The notes under the pieces: model-generated
Seen by the model: the letters and a program-made list of their open reading frames with translations, nothing else
The model's database searches: none
What the model was told of the DNA's origin: nothing
Position numbers and translations under genes: made by a program
Shown: positions 44,855-48,380 of the stretch, in pieces
How positions within the stretch are numbered: position 1 is the stretch's first letter
Layout: the number at the start of each line of letters is the position of its first letter
Source of the DNA: Candidatus Howiella intestinavium
GTDB lineage: Bacteria > Bacillota > Clostridia > Oscillospirales > Acutalibacteraceae
Length of the DNA stretch: 48,380 nt
Direction: 5' to 3'
Assembly: GCA_904420585.1 (NCBI GenBank)
Contig: CAJFVX010000027.1
Span: 1 to 48,380, forward strand

Positions 44855-44866
44855 AAGGAGATATAG

Positions 44867-45370
44867 ATGCTTTTACCGGATTACAGGGTCCATCGCGTCA
44901 CCGAACTGACGCCGGCATTTTTGCATAAAAAGGGGATTGCCGCCCTGCTGCTGGATGTGGACAACACCTTGTCCACCCACGGCGGACAAACCCCGCTGGA
45001 GGGACTGGAGGACTGGATTACCCAAATGCGGAAGGCGGGTGTACAGCTTCTTATCCTGTCCAATGCCAAGAGGCGGCGGGTGGCGCCCTTTGCAGGGAAG
45101 CTGGGGCTGGCCTATCAAGCTTTGAGCGTCAAGCCTCTGCCTATGGGATATTTGCGGGCCGTTCGCCGGCTGGGCGTTAAGCGCAGGCAGGCGGCCATCG
45201 TAGGCGATCAGCTGTTTACGGATATTTTAGGCGGCCGCATGGCGGGTGTGACCACCATCCTGGCGGACCCCATCCTGGAGGAGAATGGGCGAAGCTTCCG
45301 GCTGCGCAGAAAATGGGAGAAAAAAATATTGTCCCGCCGGGAAATCCGCCGTCCCGGACAGGATGCATAA
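44867..45370 (+). CDS. yqeG: YqeG family HAD phosphatase
   Basis: A 167-aa HAD III-A phosphatase. Motif I is LLLDVDNTLSTHGG (catalytic Asp pair), motif II LILSNA, and the C-terminal IVGDQLFTDILGG carries the acidic motif. Relatives are YqeG of Bacillus and yeast Gep4, a PGP phosphatase. Its substrate here is unknown; phosphatidylglycerophosphate is possible. SD AAGGAGAT. It leads a small unit with the endonuclease-like and aroQ genes. Confidence 0.9.
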   Translation: MLLPDYRVHRVTELTPAFLHKKGIAALLLDVDNTLSTHGGQTPLEGLEDWITQMRKAGVQLLILSNAKRRRVAPFAGKLGLAYQALSVKPLPMGYLRAVRRLGVKRRQAAIVGDQLFTDILGGRMAGVTTILADPILEENGRSFRLRRKWEKKILSRREIRRPGQDA

Positions 45371-45408
45371 AAAGCCCCACAAGATAGCGGGGGAGAGAGG
45401 AGAATCAT

Positions 45409-46272
45409 ATGGCTGTGAAATTTGGCCCGGCGGGCAATTCGGAAAGCTTTGCCAAGATGGGATATAAAGGAAGCCTGCAGGTGCCGGAATATATTGTGAA
45501 AATGGGTTTGGACGCCTTTGAATACCAGTGCGGCCGGGGGGTCAACATCGGGGAGGAGAAAGCCCGGCAGCTGGGCGCCCTGGCGGCAGAGCAGGGGGTG
45601 GCCCTGAGCCTCCACGCGCCCTACTATATCTCTATGTCCTCTCTGGAGGAGGCCAAAAGGGACAATTCGGTAGGGTATATCCTGGCCAGCGCCCGGGCAG
45701 TGGACTGGATGGGAGGTCAGCGCATTGTGGTACACTCGGGCTCCTGCGGCAAGCTGACGCGGGAACGCGCCCTGGAGCTTGCGGTGGACACCATGAAAAA
45801 GGCCCTGGCGGCCCTGGATGAAGCCGGCCTTTCCCACATCCGGGTCTGCCCGGAAACCATGGGAAAAATCAATCAGCTGGGGGATTTGAACGAGGTGCTG
45901 ACCCTGTGCGAGCTGGACGAACGCCTGCTGCCCTGCATCGACTTCGGGCATTTAAACGCCCGAACCCACGGTTCTCTGCGCACCATGGAGGACTTTGCAG
46001 GTATTTTTGATGAAATGGAAAACCGGCTGGGCACTTCCCGCATGAAGGAATTCCATTCCCATTTCTCTAAAATTGAGTATACGGCCGGCGGGGAAAAGCA
46101 GCATTTAACCTTTGCGGATACGGTTTTCGGCCCGGACTATGAGCCGGTGATGGAACTGCTGGCCCGCAAGGGATGCGATGCCACGGTTATCTGCGAGTCC
46201 GCCGGTACCCAGGCTGAGGATGCCAAGACCATGAAAGACGCCTACTGGGCGTTTATGAAGAAAGAGGCGTAA
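45409..46272 (+). CDS. Endonuclease IV-like TIM barrel protein
   Basis: A 287-aa AP-endonuclease-2/xylose-isomerase-type barrel. Zinc-ligand motifs of endonuclease IV can be followed: LSLHAPYYISM, VVHSGSCG, PETMGKINQLG, CIDFGHLNAR, FHSHFS and ICESAG. The Asp-x-His of E. coli Nfo seems to be replaced (GGEKQHLTF, with only the His). It may repair abasic sites or have another role. SD GGAGAGAGGAG upstream of ATG 45409. It ends 3 nt before aroQ. Confidence 0.82.
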   Translation: MAVKFGPAGNSESFAKMGYKGSLQVPEYIVKMGLDAFEYQCGRGVNIGEEKARQLGALAAEQGVALSLHAPYYISMSSLEEAKRDNSVGYILASARAVDWMGGQRIVVHSGSCGKLTRERALELAVDTMKKALAALDEAGLSHIRVCPETMGKINQLGDLNEVLTLCELDERLLPCIDFGHLNARTHGSLRTMEDFAGIFDEMENRLGTSRMKEFHSHFSKIEYTAGGEKQHLTFADTVFGPDYEPVMELLARKGCDATVICESAGTQAEDAKTMKDAYWAFMKKEA

Positions 46273-46275
46273 AAG

Positions 46276-46728
46276 ATGGCGAAGAAAATACTGGTGCTCA
46301 ACGGCCCCAACCTGAATCTGCTGGGAAAACGGGAGCCGGAGGTATACGGCCGGCAGACCCTTGCAGACATTGAAGCCATGATAGCCGCCAGAGGGGCGGA
46401 AAATGGCCTTTCCTGCGACTTTTTCCAGTCCAACGGGGAAGGGGCCCTTATCGATAAAATCCACACCTGCCTGACCGATTACGACGGCTGCATTTTCAAC
46501 GCAGGCGCCTATACCCATTACAGCTATGCCATCCGGGACGCCATCGCATCGGTGGAAAAGCCCTTTATTGAGGTACACATGTCCAACGTGCACAAGCGGG
46601 AGGAATTCCGGCATCACTCGGTGATTTCCCCTGTCTGCGCCGGCGTTATCGCCGGTTTCGGGGCGGACAGCTACCTGCTGGCTTTAGAGGCCCTGGCAGG
46701 GATATTGGAAAGAGGAGAAAAGGCATGA
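46276..46728 (+). CDS. aroQ: Type II 3-dehydroquinate dehydratase
   Basis: A 150-aa type II dehydroquinase of the shikimate pathway. Catalytic regions are [17 protein letters not shown] (with the active Tyr), [47 protein letters not shown]. Overlaps the next gene by 4 nt. No other aro genes are in the window. Confidence 0.95.
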   Translation: MAKKILVLNGPNLNLLGKREPEVYGRQTLADIEAMIAARGAENGLSCDFFQSNGEGALIDKIHTCLTDYDGCIFNAGAYTHYSYAIRDAIASVEKPFIEVHMSNVHKREEFRHHSVISPVCAGVIAGFGADSYLLALEALAGILERGEKA

Positions 46729-47789
46729 CGGCAATCGAACGCCTGCAAGGGAAACTTACTGCAGGGGAAGGGTATCTGGTCATAACGCCGGTCAACCGGC
46801 GTTATCTAACTGGCTTTCCCTCATCCCTGGGCTATCTGCTCATAGGAAAGGAAGAGGCGGTTCTCTTTCTGGACGGCCGGTATTTTGAGGCCGGCAGCAA
46901 GGCGGTGCCGGCCTCCATCCAGGTGGAGCAGACCCGCAAACTATCCGAACAGCTGGCGGCAGCCGCCGGCCGGATGAAAATACAAAAGGTATATACCGAG
47001 ACCGAAATAAGCATCCGGGAACTGGAGGGCCTGCGGCGGCTTCTGCCCAATCTGCAGGTGGAGGCGAGGGAAGGGCTTACGGCGGCCCTGGAAAGCATCC
47101 GTTCGGTGAAATCGGCAGGGGAGGCCGACTGCATCCGCCGGGCCCAGCGCATTGCTGAAGCGGCGCTGGAGGAGGTGCTGGGACTGATTCAGCCGGGTGT
47201 CACCGAAGCCCAGATAGCCCTGGAACTGGATTACCGCATGCGCAAAAAGGGCGCCGAGGACACAGCCTTTGACACCATCGCCGTGGCCGGCCCCAAGTCG
47301 GCTCTGCCCCATGGGGTGCCGGGAGACGTCCAGGTGCAGAAGGGGGATTTCATCGTCATGGACTTCGGGGCCGTATACGGCGGCTACCGCAGCGACATGA
47401 CCCGTACTGTGGCGGTGGGATATGCAACCGACGAGATGAAAAAGGTATATGAGACCGTCTTGGCCGCCCAGGCAGCCGCCTTGGAGGTCCTGCGGCCGGG
47501 ACTGCCCTGCGCCGAAGGGGACCGGGCGGCCCGGGAGGTCATCGAGAAGGCCGGCTACGGGGAATATTTTAATCACAGCACCGGCCACGGGGTGGGGCTG
47601 GAGATCCACGAATACCCCAACCTTACCTCCCGCAGCGAGGCAGTGCTGGAAGCGGGGCAGATTGTGACGGTGGAGCCGGGAATCTATCTGCCGGGCCGCT
47701 TCGGCGTCCGCATTGAGGACATGGTCTGGCTGACGCCGGGGGGCTGCGAAAACCTGACGGCGGCCCCCAAGGCGCTGACGATTTTGTAA
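46725..47789 (+). CDS. M24 family Xaa-Pro aminopeptidase
   Basis: A 354-aa M24B peptidase with a creatinase-like N-terminal domain and a pita-bread C-terminal domain. Metal ligands: two Asp in [18 protein letters not shown], His in [12 protein letters not shown], Glu in VEPGIYLPG and RIEDMVW. It removes an N-terminal residue before proline. The aroQ-pepP pair is usually followed by efp in Clostridia; here it is not, at least within the remaining 590 bp. Confidence 0.93.
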   Translation: MTAIERLQGKLTAGEGYLVITPVNRRYLTGFPSSLGYLLIGKEEAVLFLDGRYFEAGSKAVPASIQVEQTRKLSEQLAAAAGRMKIQKVYTETEISIRELEGLRRLLPNLQVEAREGLTAALESIRSVKSAGEADCIRRAQRIAEAALEEVLGLIQPGVTEAQIALELDYRMRKKGAEDTAFDTIAVAGPKSALPHGVPGDVQVQKGDFIVMDFGAVYGGYRSDMTRTVAVGYATDEMKKVYETVLAAQAAALEVLRPGLPCAEGDRAAREVIEKAGYGEYFNHSTGHGVGLEIHEYPNLTSRSEAVLEAGQIVTVEPGIYLPGRFGVRIEDMVWLTPGGCENLTAAPKALTIL

Positions 47790-48380
47790 AAATTCTCATT
47801 TGAAACATATTATAGCAGAGCATATACGGGTAAAAGGTTTTTGCTTTCGCATCCACTTGGATATGTCGCCGGAGAGAGTTCATTTCTTCATGGGGATGAC
47901 ATGTAGATTCCTTTCTTCTTGGCCAGTGGAAACAGGTCTGTTGACACATCCCCGGAACAGTCTCTCCAGGCGGCAGGTATAGCCTCGCTGCTTGCTTCGG
48001 TATAAATTTCGCAGTACTGATGGCAGAGCTGCAGTGCATATCCCGGATTGGCTTTATTTCCGCCTTGGCATCTGGCTGGGACAGTTGTGGGGTTGCGTGG
48101 ACTGACTGGCCAACAGTTCCATGCTCCCATCCAGTGCGGCTTCCGGAAGTATATATCTGGTTACCGGTCTCCTGTTGTCTTCCAGGGCTGACCCAGCTCA
48201 CCTTATTTCTTTACATGCCTTGTCAAGGGGAGTACTCAAACGATATCTTTTGTGTTGTGCTCTTACAATTTGTCTGAGAAAATTTTCGATAAATGTAGCG
48301 TTACAATAGATGTGAGACCAAGGGGATAGAAAAAAGCGATTGAGAACGTTAGAATAAAGCTACCACACCCAAACTAACGA
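47790..48380. other. Region without a recognisable gene at the right edge
   Basis: About 590 bp that appear less GC-rich, especially after 48190. Open frames up to ~85 codons on plus (48020-48277) and longer ones on minus overlapping the peptidase gene show no known family, no SD and Cys/Trp-rich random-looking composition. No terminator for the peptidase gene and no tRNA were seen. It may be a decayed gene. Confidence 0.4.

Noticed and set aside
47888..48201. Decayed transposase on the minus strand
   Set aside because: Frames of 80 to 190 codons exist, but I could not match any transposase motif, and no terminal inverted repeats were seen.

Overview
The window looks like a chromosomal segment from a spore-forming, anaerobic, fairly GC-rich Clostridia bacterium, most likely of the Oscillospirales/Ruminococcaceae type. 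The grounds are a complete spoIIIAA-AH operon, a flavodiiron protein, a hydrogenase-like Fe-S protein, a dockerin-tagged glycoside hydrolase, Firmicute-type trmFO and yqeG/yqeK/rsfS genes, and GC-biased codon use. The assignment is inferred from gene content only; no phylogenetic marker search was possible.

Layout. (1) 1-6170: a Cys-rich collagen-like protein leaves the left edge on the minus strand. It diverges from spoIIIAA-AB-AC-AD-AE-AF-AG-AH, which is followed by an Asp23-family gene with its own promoter. The shared upstream region holds good matches to a sigma-K promoter (collagen-like gene) and a sigma-E promoter (spoIIIA). (2) 6179-11223: an AraC-type regulator diverges from a 1,324-residue secreted GH127-like beta-L-arabinofuranosidase with accessory domains and a C-terminal type I dockerin. 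(3) 11243-15414: a minus-strand operon of DRTGG protein, RsbW-like ATPase, hydrogenase-like Fe-S protein, second DRTGG protein, PHP phosphoesterase and GNAT. It looks like a redox-sensing signalling module and is the least understood system in the window. (4) 15688-22440: flavodiiron protein, a P1B-type metal ATPase divergent from a TetR regulator, cysteine synthase, a VanY-type carboxypeptidase and BioY.

(5) 22448-47789: a long plus-strand housekeeping block. It runs L20-leader/infC-rpmI-rplT, SpoU methyltransferase, dprA, topA, trmFO, plsX, rnc, an Elp3-like radical SAM gene, smc, ftsY, an XTP pyrophosphatase, yhbY, nadD, yqeK, two LCP (LytR-CpsA-Psr) genes, rsfS, leuS, rpsU (58 aa), yqeG, an endonuclease-IV-like gene, aroQ and an M24 aminopeptidase. 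Many of these genes overlap or nearly touch. infC starts with ATT, and leuS and the GNAT gene start with TTG. (6) 47790-48380: about 590 bp, apparently lower in GC, with no recognisable gene.

The most distinctive items are the hydrogenase-like signalling operon with Ala at the proton-transfer Cys position, the opposed sporulation promoters at the collagen-like/spoIIIA junction, the dockerin-tagged arabinofuranosidase, the palindrome between the tetR and metal-ATPase promoters, the AUU-initiated infC behind a likely L20 leader, and a perfect 24-bp tandem duplication across the bioY stop codon.
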